Assembly (NCBI RefSeq): GCF_002090175.1
Contig: NZ_BBRN01000003.1
Coordinates: forward strand, 620,001 to 684,000
Source: Demequina sp. NBRC 110057
Lineage (GTDB): Bacteria; Actinomycetota; Actinomycetes; Actinomycetales; Demequinaceae
DNA: 64,000 nucleotides
Direction of reading: 5' to 3'
The translations under genes were made by a program, and so were the position numbers. A model generated the notes under the pieces. That model did no database searches. It was not told where the DNA came from and was given only the letters and a program-made list of their open reading frames with translations. Of the stretch, positions 53,128-61,338 are shown piece after piece. The stretch's first letter is position 1. The number at the start of each line of letters is the position of its first letter.

Positions 53128-54201
53128 TCAGTGCCGCGGCGCGGCGTGGTGGGCGGCCGTCCGGCGCTCGCGCCACCAGGCAAGATCCATGAGCGGGCGC
53201 GTCGCCGCGATGACCGCGGGACGCGACACCAGGAAGGCGAAAAGCGGCACCGCCAGGGTCAGCAGCAGGAGCCAGGTTCCCTCGCTCAGCGCGGTCGTGT
53301 AGCCGTGTTCGCGGCCGGGGTACAGGAACAGCGGGTGCACCAGGTAGATGACGAGTGATGCCGCCCCCGCCTGTGCGAGCCATCGGCGCGACCATCCCGT
53401 GAGCGACACGAAGGCGAGGGTCAGGACGAAGCCCGCGAGGAGCACTCCCGCGCGCACAAGGATGCCGTCGACGTCCGTGTAATCGAGGTCCGCGTAGTCC
53501 TCGTGGAGGAAGAAGATGCGGCGGCTCACGCCGTCCTGAGTAATGAAGGCGAAGACCAGGGCGCCCGTGAAGGCGGCGAAGGCGGCCATCCTCACGGGGA
53601 GGACGCGCAGGCGGGCGAACCAGTCGTCGCGCCACACCAGTCCGAGCGCGAAGAACGGCAGGAAGCCCAGTGTCCTCGCGAGCGAGAAGTCGGGGCCGAT
53701 GACGGCGATGGTGCCGGCACCGAGCGCCGCGGCGAACGTCACGGGAACCGCATACCGCAGGCGTGCGACCCAGGGCGCGGCGAGGCGCCATGCGAGCAGC
53801 GACAGCAGGTACCAGGTGGTCCACGCGGGCACCAGCAGGTGGGGAGCGCTGACCTCACCGAGCGTGAGGGAGAGCACCACCGCGTGCAGCACCTGGAACA
53901 CCGCGTAGGGGAACAGCAGGCGAGTCGCGATCTTGCCCGGCGACCAGTGGGCCGACTTGCGCGTCAGGTAGCCCGACAGGAAGACGAACGCGGGCATGTG
54001 GAACATGTAGAGCCACTGCTCGATCGTCTCCGCCACGGGCCCCGACAGCGGGGCGATCGCGTGTCCCCACACGACAAGCACGATGAGCAGTCCCACAGCA
54101 CTGTCGATCGAACGGTCGCGCTCGGGGCGCGCGGCGGGCGCGGCCTTCGCCGTCGCATCAACGTCGGCGTCGGGGCGCGCGGAATGAGCGGTCTGCACCA
54201 T
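53128..54201 (-). CDS. acyltransferase 3 family membrane protein
   Basis: 357 residues with about ten membrane helices and the Acyl_transf_3 marks: SIDSAVGLLIVLVVWGHAI (catalytic-region His), FHMPAFVFLSGYL, and late VIYLVHPLFLYPG. Such proteins O-acetylate cell-surface sugars or lipids using cytosolic acyl donors. Upstream of, and in the same direction as, the glyA operon but separated by its own promoter. The target is unknown; nearby teichoic-acid-like genes are a possible link. Confidence 0.85.
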   Translation of the reverse strand: MVQTAHSARPDADVDATAKAAPAARPERDRSIDSAVGLLIVLVVWGHAIAPLSGPVAETIEQWLYMFHMPAFVFLSGYLTRKSAHWSPGKIATRLLFPYAVFQVLHAVVLSLTLGEVSAPHLLVPAWTTWYLLSLLAWRLAAPWVARLRYAVPVTFAAALGAGTIAVIGPDFSLARTLGFLPFFALGLVWRDDWFARLRVLPVRMAAFAAFTGALVFAFITQDGVSRRIFFLHEDYADLDYTDVDGILVRAGVLLAGFVLTLAFVSLTGWSRRWLAQAGAASLVIYLVHPLFLYPGREHGYTTALSEGTWLLLLTLAVPLFAFLVSRPAVIAATRPLMDLAWWRERRTAAHHAAPRH

Positions 54202-54253
54202 CCCCTCATTGTGCGCTCGCCGATTCTGAGCAATCGCTCAGGTGGCGAGGGGG

Positions 54254-54787
54254 CTAGCGGTCGCCGTGGACCGCGTCCAGATCGGCGTCGTCGTCCACGA
54301 TCGCTCCCGACTCGAGCACCTTGCGCAGGTATGCGTAGGTGAGGTCGCCGTTGACCTGGTCGAACTGGTGCTCGTAGCCGGCCTTGTTGTACATCGCGAT
54401 GTTGTGCTTCGAGTTCTGGCCGGTAAACACCCACACCTCGCGGGTGGACTCGGGGAGGTAGCCGAGGACGGCAAACAGGAGCTGCGTGCCGACGCCGTGG
54501 CCCTGCTTGTCGGGCACGACGGCCAGGCGCCCGATGGTCGCCTTGTCGTCCTCGAGGCCCACGCGGATCGAGCCGATGAGGCGGTGGCCCTCCCACGCGC
54601 CCAGGGTGATGACCTCGTCGGACTCGAGGTCGACGATGAGCTCCTCGAGGGTCTGCGTCAGCGCGGGGATGCTCGGGTCGCCGTAGAGCTGCGCCTCGGT
54701 CACGAAGGCGGCACGTCTCACGGTGAGGAGTTCCCCCGCGTGGTCAGTGCCGACGACATCGATGCGCGCGTTCTCGGTCTCAGCCAT
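54254..54787 (-). CDS. GNAT-family N-acetyltransferase
   Basis: 177 residues with a GNAT fold: the acetyl-CoA loop is VVPDKQGHGVGTQLL (the usual Q/R-x-x-G-x-G/A), preceded by the beta strand KATIGRLAVVP, and followed by NIAMYNKAGYE. Substrate unknown. The long acidic C-tail (ESGAIVDDDADLDAVHGDR) is unusual for the family. CAGGAT lies 6 bases before the ATG as a weak -10 box. Confidence 0.85.
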   Translation of the reverse strand: MAETENARIDVVGTDHAGELLTVRRAAFVTEAQLYGDPSIPALTQTLEELIVDLESDEVITLGAWEGHRLIGSIRVGLEDDKATIGRLAVVPDKQGHGVGTQLLFAVLGYLPESTREVWVFTGQNSKHNIAMYNKAGYEHQFDQVNGDLTYAYLRKVLESGAIVDDDADLDAVHGDR

Positions 54788-54860
54788 GGGGCCATCCTGG
54801 CACGATCCCGCACGCCCGCGCCCACGCGACGCGCTCGGCCGCCGCCCGGGTGGGCCACGG

Positions 54861-54882
54861 GGGCCAGCGACTACGCTGGCCC
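54861..54882. repeat. inverted repeat between GNAT and CDP-glycerol transferase genes
   Basis: GGGCCAGCG (54861-54869) and CGCTGGCCC (54874-54882), a perfect 9-bp inverted repeat with a 4-base centre, lying 50 bases before the GTG of the transferase gene. It includes TACGCT, a possible -10 box. It could be an operator. Confidence 0.45.
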
Positions 54883-54933
54883 GATGGCCACGAGCATTGG
54901 CGCCGCGGGCGCGAACCGGCACCGGGACGGCGC

Positions 54934-56133
54934 GTGCTGAGCGCCGTGAGGCGCGTGGGTGGCGTCGTCATCCGCCGCCTGGGGCTGCTTCCCGGCGGCG
55001 TCGCCGACGGACTCGGCGAGGACGACTCCCTCGCGGGTCGCGTGCTCGCCTCGCGCGTCGCGGTGTTCTTCCCCGACCCGCCTGAAAACCTCTATCAACT
55101 GCGCCAGTGGTACGGCGCACTCGACGCGCTCGACGCCGAGATGGGCGTCACCGTCGTCACACAGGACAGCCGCACCGCGCGCGCGGTGCGCGAGGAGACC
55201 GGCCTCGACGTGGTCGTCGCCGCGCGCACCCGCACCGTCGACGCGCTCCTGCGCGACGGCGAGGTGCGGGTCGTGCTGTACGTGGGGCACGCGCACACCA
55301 ACGCTGTCGCCCTGCGGTCCATCGAGGTGGCGCACGTGTTCCTCGCCCACGGCGACTCGGACAAGGCCGTCTCGGTGTCCAACCAGGTCAAGGGGTTCGA
55401 CGTCACCCTCGTCGCCGGCCAGGCGGCGATCGACCGCTACCGCGCGTCGATGCTGTTCTTCGACGCCGACGCCCGGCTGCGCGTCATCGGCCGCCCGCAG
55501 CTGCCGGAGGGCTCGCACCGCTCCGGCACCACCGTCATGTACGCCCCCACGTGGGAGGGCTCGCAGGCGGCGAACGCCTACTCGTCCGTGGTGAGCCACG
55601 GCGAGGCCATCGTCGCCTCGCTCCTCGCGGGGGGCTGGCAGGTGCGGTACCGGCCGCACCCGCGGCTGGGCAAGTCGGACGCGCGCTTCCGCGAGGCCGA
55701 TGCGCGGATTCGCGCCGCGATCGAGGCCGGCGGCGGCACTGTGGACCTCACCCCCGATGCGGGGGCGGCCATGCGCGAGGCCGACGTGCTCATCACCGAC
55801 GTGTCTGCCATGAGCACCGACTGGCTGTCGCAGCGCCGGCCCCTGATCGTCGCCGAGCCCACCGACCCTCGGGCCCTCCCCACCACCGGATCGCTGTTGC
55901 ACTCGTCCGTGCCGCGCCTCGCCGCGGACGCGGCCGACGAGGCCGCCGCGTTGGTGACGGCGACGGTGGGGGACCCCGCGCATCGGCCGCTGCTCGACCG
56001 CCTCGCGGCGCACTACCTGGGCGGCATGAGCGGCGAGGAGTCGCTCGCGGCCTTCATCACGACGTGCGCGCGCATCGCCGCCGAGAGGGACGAGGCCGTG
56101 CGGGTGAGAGAATCCGGGCATGCCCACCCCTGA
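54934..56133 (+). CDS. CDP-glycerol glycerophosphotransferase-like (TagF/TagB family)
   Basis: 399 residues of the Glyphos_transf family: a helical N-terminal region, then a GT-B-like C-terminal domain with MYAPTWEGS, RYRPHPRLG (conserved HP) and DVLITDVSAMSTDWLSQRRPLIV. These enzymes add glycerol- or ribitol-phosphate units to wall teichoic-acid-like polymers. No linker-sugar genes are seen next to it. GTG at 54934; an 18-codon upstream frame (ATG 54884) ends over this start. The stop overlaps the next gene by 14 bases. Confidence 0.82.
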   Translation: MLSAVRRVGGVVIRRLGLLPGGVADGLGEDDSLAGRVLASRVAVFFPDPPENLYQLRQWYGALDALDAEMGVTVVTQDSRTARAVREETGLDVVVAARTRTVDALLRDGEVRVVLYVGHAHTNAVALRSIEVAHVFLAHGDSDKAVSVSNQVKGFDVTLVAGQAAIDRYRASMLFFDADARLRVIGRPQLPEGSHRSGTTVMYAPTWEGSQAANAYSSVVSHGEAIVASLLAGGWQVRYRPHPRLGKSDARFREADARIRAAIEAGGGTVDLTPDAGAAMREADVLITDVSAMSTDWLSQRRPLIVAEPTDPRALPTTGSLLHSSVPRLAADAADEAAALVTATVGDPAHRPLLDRLAAHYLGGMSGEESLAAFITTCARIAAERDEAVRVRESGHAHP

Positions 56134-56935
56134 GCCGCGCCCGCAGCGTCCCGGCATCGACGAGATCCGCGAGGTGTGCCAGCCCCCGGAGATTCGCGGC
56201 CGCAAGAACTCCGAGCACTGGACGGGTGACGTATTCACCCGCTCCATCTCTCCCTACCTCACGCGCGCGTTCGTTACGGCGGGGATCAGCGCCAACGCCG
56301 TCACGGTCGCGATGATCGCGTGCGGCTGGGCCGCCGCGGCGGCGCTCCTCATCCCCGGCTGGTGGGGCCCGCTACTCGCCGCCGTCCTCGCCATGGGTCA
56401 GATGCTGCTCGATGCGTCCGACGGCGAGGTCGCCAGGTGGACAAGGAAGATGGGGCCGCGCGGCATCTTCCTCGACCGCATCGCCCACACCACCACCGAA
56501 TCGCTGATCCCCATGGCCGCGGGGCTCAGGATCGCGCTCGAAACGGACCCGCTGGACTGGCGCTGGGCCTTCGCCGGCGTGCTGCTGGGCATGCTCGTGC
56601 TGTGGAACAAGTCCCTCAACGACGGCTCGCGGCTCGCGCGGGTCCAGGGCGGGCTGCCGCTTGCCAAGGAAGAGACCGGCATCAAGGTACCCACCGTGGG
56701 ATGGGTCGCGCGGGCGCGCCGCGCCGCCAACCTGGTCCCCATCCACCGGGCCTATCACTCCGTGGAGCAGACCCTCGTGATGCTCGTCCTCGCGACCGTC
56801 GGGCTCGTCGCGGGGTTCGACGGCGTCGCCGTCGCCGTGGTGGTCCTGCTGGTCGCCGCCCCGGTCGTCATCGCTGGCCACACCCTGGCGATCCTCACCT
56901 CCGCCCAGCTGAAGGCGCCGCCGCCATCGTCCTGA
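56120..56935 (+). CDS. CDP-alcohol phosphatidyltransferase family protein, altered last motif residue
   Basis: 271 residues with about six helices. The CDP-alcohol motif reads D98-x2-D101-G102-x2-A105-R106-x8-G115-x3-D119-x3-H123; all positions match except the last, where the catalytic-base Asp is His. Such enzymes swap CMP for an alcohol in phospholipid or polyol-phosphate synthesis. It follows the CDP-glycerol transferase-like gene with overlapping frames, so the pair may make one glycerophosphate-type surface polymer. Whether His supports catalysis is unknown. Confidence 0.8.
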   Translation: MPTPEPRPQRPGIDEIREVCQPPEIRGRKNSEHWTGDVFTRSISPYLTRAFVTAGISANAVTVAMIACGWAAAAALLIPGWWGPLLAAVLAMGQMLLDASDGEVARWTRKMGPRGIFLDRIAHTTTESLIPMAAGLRIALETDPLDWRWAFAGVLLGMLVLWNKSLNDGSRLARVQGGLPLAKEETGIKVPTVGWVARARRAANLVPIHRAYHSVEQTLVMLVLATVGLVAGFDGVAVAVVVLLVAAPVVIAGHTLAILTSAQLKAPPPSS

Positions 56936-56957
56936 CGAGCGACGGGCGCGGCGTCGA

Positions 56958-56963
56958 TACACT
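56958..56963 (+). promoter_or_regulatory. -10 box, leaderless promoter of purU
   Basis: TACACT, 7 bases before the ATG. Confidence 0.5.
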
Positions 56964-56970
56964 GACCGCC

Positions 56971-57822
56971 ATGTCCGACGCCTCGCGCTACGTGCTCAGC
57001 CTGTCCTGCCCCGACGGCCCCGGCATCGTCCACGCCGTCTCCGGAGCCCTCGCCGCGCTCGACGGCAACATCACTGAGTCGCAGCAGTTCGGGGACCCCG
57101 ACACCGGGCTGTTCTTCATGCGCGTGGAGGTCACCAGCCCCGCCGGACGCGACCAGATCGAGGCGGCCGTCACGCCGCTTGCCGAGCGCTTCCGCATGGA
57201 GTGGAACCTCGATATCGCCGGACGCGCCATGCGCACGCTGGTGCTGGTCTCGAAGTCCGCCCACTGCGCCAACGACCTGCTCTTCCGCGAGCGCGCGCGC
57301 ACCCTCCCCATCGACATCGTCGCCGTCGCGGGCAATCACGCGACGCTCGAGCCGCTTGCCTCGTTCTACGGCAAGCCGTTCCACCACGTGCCCGTGACCG
57401 CCGAGACCAAGGCCGACGCGGAGCGCCAGCTGCTGGCGCTGGTGGACGACCTTGACGTGGAGCTCGTGGTCCTCGCGCGCTACATGCAGATCCTGTCCCC
57501 CGAGCTGTCGGAGGCGCTGCGCGGCAGGGCGATCAACATCCACCACTCGTTCCTGCCGTCGTTCAAGGGTGCGCGCCCCTACTTCCAGGCTCACGACCGC
57601 GGCGTGAAGCTCATCGGCGCGACCGCCCACTACGTGACGAGCGACCTCGACGAGGGGCCCATCATCGAGCAGGAGGTCGAGCGCGTGGACCACACCCACA
57701 CGCCCGAGTCCCTCACCGCGGTCGGCGCCGACGTGGAGCGCCGCGCGCTCGCCCGGGCGGTCAGGTGGCACGCCGAGCACCGCGTGCTGCTGGACGGCCA
57801 CCGCACCATCGTCTTCCGGTAG
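56971..57822 (+). CDS. purU: formyltetrahydrofolate deformylase PurU
   Basis: 283 residues: an N-terminal ACT domain (YVLSLSCPDGPGIVHAVSGALAALDGNITES) and a formyl-transferase-like domain with the catalytic Asn-His-Asp set in INIHHSFLPSF and TSDLDEGPIIEQ. It releases formate and tetrahydrofolate from 10-formyl-tetrahydrofolate, balancing one-carbon pools against the nearby glyA-folD operon. It has its own leaderless promoter inside the gap after the CDP-alcohol transferase gene. Confidence 0.94.
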   Translation: MSDASRYVLSLSCPDGPGIVHAVSGALAALDGNITESQQFGDPDTGLFFMRVEVTSPAGRDQIEAAVTPLAERFRMEWNLDIAGRAMRTLVLVSKSAHCANDLLFRERARTLPIDIVAVAGNHATLEPLASFYGKPFHHVPVTAETKADAERQLLALVDDLDVELVVLARYMQILSPELSEALRGRAINIHHSFLPSFKGARPYFQAHDRGVKLIGATAHYVTSDLDEGPIIEQEVERVDHTHTPESLTAVGADVERRALARAVRWHAEHRVLLDGHRTIVFR

Positions 57823-57847
57823 TCACGAGCGGCCGGCGCGGGCTCGC

Positions 57848-58735
57848 TTAGACGACGAGGAGTCGCCCCTTGCGGGCGATGTACACGACCGTCGTCCACG
57901 ACATCGGCCGCTGGTCGCGGGGGCACTCGCGCCACCCCTCGCGGAATCCGCCGAACCACGCGCGCAGGCCCCGCGGCGAGCGCAGCGACCGCGCCACTTG
58001 CAGCACCGCCCACGTGCTGGCGTAGACCATGGACAGGGGCACGGGAAGGTTCCTGCGCGCCACCCACACCCGGTTGCGTGCTGACAGCCGGTAGTAGTCC
58101 GCGTGCCGGGTGGGCTTCTTCACCGGGTGATAGATGCGCAGGTCGGGGTCGTAGATGACCTTCTTGCGCTGTTCCCACACGCGCCACGCGAGCTCGATCC
58201 CCTCGTGCGCGTAGAAGAAGTCCCCCGGCCATCGGCCCGCGGCCTCGAGCACGTCGCGGCGAATCGCGACGGCCCCCTCCCACAGCGAGAACGCGGCGAA
58301 CGGAGCGTCCACGGGCCGCGAGCCCAGGCGCGGAACCCAGCGCGATGGTGCGCCCTTGCCCTTGGGGTCGAACACCCGCCCCTGGAGAGCGCCCAGCGCG
58401 GGATCGTCCTCGAAGCGGTCTCGCACCTCGGCGAGGAAGTCGTCGTCCACCACCTCGGCGTCGTCGTCGAGGAAGAACACCATCTCGCCGGAGACGTGGT
58501 CGATGCCGGCATTGCGGCCCGCCGGGATTCCCAGGTTGTGAGGCAGCGCGAGCGTGCGCGCCGCGGCGGGGAGGTCGGGGAACGTGGCCGGGTCCCACCC
58601 GTTGCCCACCACGAGGATGTCGGTGGTCACGTCGCGCTGCTTGAGCACGGACTCGATGGCGCGCACCAGCCGCTTGCGTCGCTTCCCCATGGTGAGGATG
58701 ACGACGCCGAAGTCCGGCTGGAGCGGTGCGGGCAT
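57848..58735 (-). CDS. family 2 glycosyltransferase
   Basis: 295 residues with the GT-A start VVILTMGKRRKRLVRAIESV, DILVVGNG, NLGIPAGRNAGI and the metal/nucleotide motif FFLDDDAEV (D90-D92), then a GDFFYAHEGIELAWR acceptor region. It resembles rhamnosyl/galactofuranosyl-type GT2 enzymes of actinobacterial cell surfaces; the sugar is not known. TAGGAT stands 7 bases before the ATG. Convergent with purU, single gene. Confidence 0.85.
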   Translation of the reverse strand: MPAPLQPDFGVVILTMGKRRKRLVRAIESVLKQRDVTTDILVVGNGWDPATFPDLPAAARTLALPHNLGIPAGRNAGIDHVSGEMVFFLDDDAEVVDDDFLAEVRDRFEDDPALGALQGRVFDPKGKGAPSRWVPRLGSRPVDAPFAAFSLWEGAVAIRRDVLEAAGRWPGDFFYAHEGIELAWRVWEQRKKVIYDPDLRIYHPVKKPTRHADYYRLSARNRVWVARRNLPVPLSMVYASTWAVLQVARSLRSPRGLRAWFGGFREGWRECPRDQRPMSWTTVVYIARKGRLLVV

Positions 58736-58742
58736 GCCGTGA

Positions 58743-58748
58743 ATCCTA
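58743..58748 (-). promoter_or_regulatory. -10 box, leaderless promoter of the glycosyltransferase gene
   Basis: TAGGAT on the minus strand, 7 bases before the ATG. Confidence 0.5.
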
Positions 58749-58771
58749 CGAGGCGCCGCGGTGGCCGGGCG

Positions 58772-59647
58772 TCAGTCCAGGCCCAGCACTGCCCTGGGGA
58801 CGGCCGATGCCGCCGCGACGGCATCATGGCGCTCCACCCCGGCGGCCACGCACACCTCGATGGCCCGGGCGAGCGTGAGGGTGGATCCGGCGATCGTGTC
58901 GGTGCCGGCGAGCACCGCCTTGCCGTCCCTCACCTCGACGGCAAGGTCGCCCAGCACATAGTCGCCGTCCGATGCCGCGGCGGCGGCCATCGCATCGGTC
59001 ACCAGCACCACGCGGCCGGGGGCGGCGCGGAACACGGCGGCGATGAGGGCCGGGTCGAGGTGGATCCCGTCGGCGATGAGTTCGATCGAGACGCGGGGGT
59101 CGTCCATCGCGGCGCCCACGGGTCCGATCTCCCTGCCGACAATGCCGCGCATCGCGTTGAAGCCGTGGGTGAGCAGCGTCGCGCCGCGGTCGAAGGCCTG
59201 CCGCGCGAGGGCGGCATCGGCCTCCGTGTGACCCACGGCCACCACGATGCCCGCGCCCACGAAGCGTTCGATCGCGTCGAGCGCTCCGGGAAGCTCGGGG
59301 GCTATCGTCACCTGGCGCACCAGGCCGTCCGCCGCGGTGATCAGGCCGTCGACGACCTCGGGGCTGGGGTCCAGGAGGTTGCCCAGCGCGTGGGCGCCCT
59401 TGCGCGCGGGGGCAAGGAACGGTCCCTCCAGGTGCACGCCGAGGAGGGACGGGTCCTCCGCCATCGCCTCGCGCACCACTGCCATCTGCTCGCGCAGCAC
59501 CGCAGTGGGGAGCGATACGAGCGACGCCACCATCGCCCCGGTGCCGTGCGAGCGGTGCGCGGCGGCGGCCGCGAGCGTGCCCTCGACGGAGTCGCCGAAG
59601 GCGTGCCCGCCGCCGCCGTGACCGTGGATGTCGGTGAGGATCGTCAT
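58772..59647 (-). CDS. nagA: compact N-acetylglucosamine-6-phosphate deacetylase
   Basis: 291 residues, about 90 shorter than usual NagA (about 380). The protein begins almost at the first metal motif (TDIHGHGGGG; H8, H10) and ends at AVPRAVLGLD, so the small beta-sandwich built from both ends in other NagA proteins is absent. HLEGPFL, GHTEAD, THGFNAM, ELIADGIHLDP and VTDAMAAA are intact, so catalysis looks possible. It removes acetate from GlcNAc-6-P. The flanking genes leave only 10 bases upstream, so no lost N-terminus is hidden. Last gene of the amino-sugar operon. Confidence 0.87.
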   Translation of the reverse strand: MTILTDIHGHGGGGHAFGDSVEGTLAAAAAHRSHGTGAMVASLVSLPTAVLREQMAVVREAMAEDPSLLGVHLEGPFLAPARKGAHALGNLLDPSPEVVDGLITAADGLVRQVTIAPELPGALDAIERFVGAGIVVAVGHTEADAALARQAFDRGATLLTHGFNAMRGIVGREIGPVGAAMDDPRVSIELIADGIHLDPALIAAVFRAAPGRVVLVTDAMAAAAASDGDYVLGDLAVEVRDGKAVLAGTDTIAGSTLTLARAIEVCVAAGVERHDAVAAASAVPRAVLGLD

Positions 59648-59657
59648 GGCTTCAGTG

Positions 59658-60440
59658 TCACAGCCCCTGCCACGCCGGCTTGTTCGCCTGCGAGTAGCGG
59701 TAGTAGTCGGCGTGCTGCAGGCGCGAGGCGGCCGCCTCGTCCACCACGACCGTCACGTGCGAGTGCAGCTGGATGGCCGAGCCCGGCATGCCGGCGCTGA
59801 GCGGCCCCTCCACCGACGCGGCGACGGCCTCGGCCTTTCCCTCGCCGAAGGCGAGCATAACGAGGTGACCGGCGCGCAGGATGGTCCCGAGCCCCTGCGT
59901 GACGCAGTGGATGGGGACGTCGTCGAGGGAGTCGAAGAAGCGCGCGTTGTCCACGCGGGTCTGCTCCGTGAGCGTCTTGATGCGCGTCAGCGACCCAAAG
60001 GACGAGCCGGGCTCGTTGAAGGCGATGTGGCCGTCGGTGCCGATGCCGAGCAACTGCAGGCCGACGCCGCCGTGCTCCGTCATGGCCGCCTCGTAGCGCT
60101 CGCCGGCGGTCGCGACGTCCCCGCCGGTGCCGTCCGGCACGTGGACGCGCGCGGGGTCGAGGCCCAGCGGGACCGTCACCTCGCGTGCGATGACCGAGTG
60201 GTAGCTCTCGGGGTGGTCCTCGGCGAGCCCCACGTACTCATCGAGCGCGAAGGCTGACATGCGGGTGAAGTCGACGCCGGCGGCGGCATGCGCCGCGAGG
60301 GCCTGGTAGACCGGCAGCGGCGTGGAGCCCGTCGCGACTCCGAGCGTGAACTGCGGGTCGGCGGCCACGAGCGCCGCGATGTGGTCGGCGACCAGCGCGC
60401 CGGCCGCCTCCTTGCTGTCGACGATCAGTACTTCAGCCAT
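59658..60440 (-). CDS. nagB: glucosamine-6-phosphate deaminase
   Basis: 260 residues: LGVATGSTPLPVYQAL, FALDEYVGL (catalytic-base Asp), LLGIGTDGHIAFNEPGSSF (His/Asp/Glu active site) and VTQGLGTIL. Converts GlcN-6-P to fructose-6-P and ammonia. Start overlaps the ROK kinase stop by 8 bases, stop lies 10 bases before nagA. Confidence 0.95.
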   Translation of the reverse strand: MAEVLIVDSKEAAGALVADHIAALVAADPQFTLGVATGSTPLPVYQALAAHAAAGVDFTRMSAFALDEYVGLAEDHPESYHSVIAREVTVPLGLDPARVHVPDGTGGDVATAGERYEAAMTEHGGVGLQLLGIGTDGHIAFNEPGSSFGSLTRIKTLTEQTRVDNARFFDSLDDVPIHCVTQGLGTILRAGHLVMLAFGEGKAEAVAASVEGPLSAGMPGSAIQLHSHVTVVVDEAAASRLQHADYYRYSQANKPAWQGL

Positions 60441-61338
60441 GGGCCACTCCCAACAGCGCCGCGCCCATGGCGGCGACGGGTCGATGTCCTTCGAGGATGC
60501 GGGTGCGCGCGGCGAGCTCGAGCGAGGCGAGGAAGCGCGAGCCGTCCGCCCATCCCTTGAGCACGCCGGCGGTGCCGTCGAGCAGCACGTCGCCGAGGCC
60601 GGTGAGGCCGCCGCCGACGATCACCTCCTCGACGTCGTAGGCCAGCACGAGGACGCGGATCGAGTGCGCGACGCCAAGGAACAGGCGCTCGCGGATCTCC
60701 ATCGCGCGCGGGTCGCCCTTGGCGGCAAGCGCCATGACGTCCCGCGCGTCGGCGGTGGGGTCTCCCCACTGGCGGACGATGCCGGAACCGGACGCGTAGG
60801 TCTCGAGGCCGCCGGGGTTGCCCTCGGCATCGGCCGGACCCAGCGGGTCGACCGAAATGTGGCCCACCTCGCCCGAGGTGCCCCGCGAGCCGCGCCACAG
60901 CTGGCCGTCGAGGATGATGCCGGCGGCCAGGCCGGTGCCGAGGTTCAGGTACGCGACCGAGCGAGCGTCGGTGCCGACAAGGCGCCACGCGCCCACGGCC
61001 GCCGCGTTCACGTCGTTCTCCACCTGCACCGGCCGGCCCCACGCGTCGCCCAGCGCCGCGGCGAGGTCGAGCTCCGTGAGGTCGAGGTTGAGGGCGTGGC
61101 GCACCACTCCCCCGCTGACGGCGCCGGGGATGCCCACGCCGACGCTGTGCGCCTCGGTGATGTCGATCGCACACTTGCGGGTGACAACCTCCACGGCGGC
61201 CTGCGCGGAGCGCACGACCCCCTCGGGGCCACGCTCGACGGGGACGCGGTGGCGGTGCAGGATCTGCAGGCGCTCGTCCACCGCGACGGCATCGATCTTG
61301 GTGCCGCCGATGTCGACGCCGATGCTGACGCCGGTCAT
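60433..61338 (-). CDS. ROK-family sugar kinase, likely N-acetylglucosamine kinase
   Basis: 301 residues with the ROK phosphate motif IGVDIGGTKIDAVAVD, VENDVNAAAVGAW (catalytic Asp) and GTGLAAGIILDG. The zinc motif CxCGxxGCxE normal in ROK proteins is missing: the region after GEVGHISVDPLG reads PADAEGNPGGLETYASG, keeping the Glu but no cysteine. Context (NagZ upstream, NagB/NagA downstream) makes GlcNAc the likely substrate. Coupled at both ends by short overlaps. Confidence 0.88.
   Translation of the reverse strand: MTGVSIGVDIGGTKIDAVAVDERLQILHRHRVPVERGPEGVVRSAQAAVEVVTRKCAIDITEAHSVGVGIPGAVSGGVVRHALNLDLTELDLAAALGDAWGRPVQVENDVNAAAVGAWRLVGTDARSVAYLNLGTGLAAGIILDGQLWRGSRGTSGEVGHISVDPLGPADAEGNPGGLETYASGSGIVRQWGDPTADARDVMALAAKGDPRAMEIRERLFLGVAHSIRVLVLAYDVEEVIVGGGLTGLGDVLLDGTAGVLKGWADGSRFLASLELAARTRILEGHRPVAAMGAALLGVAHG

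Noticed and set aside
57823-57847. Terminator between purU and the glycosyltransferase gene
   Set aside because: Only a 5-bp CGAGC/GCTCG repeat is present, too weak to call.
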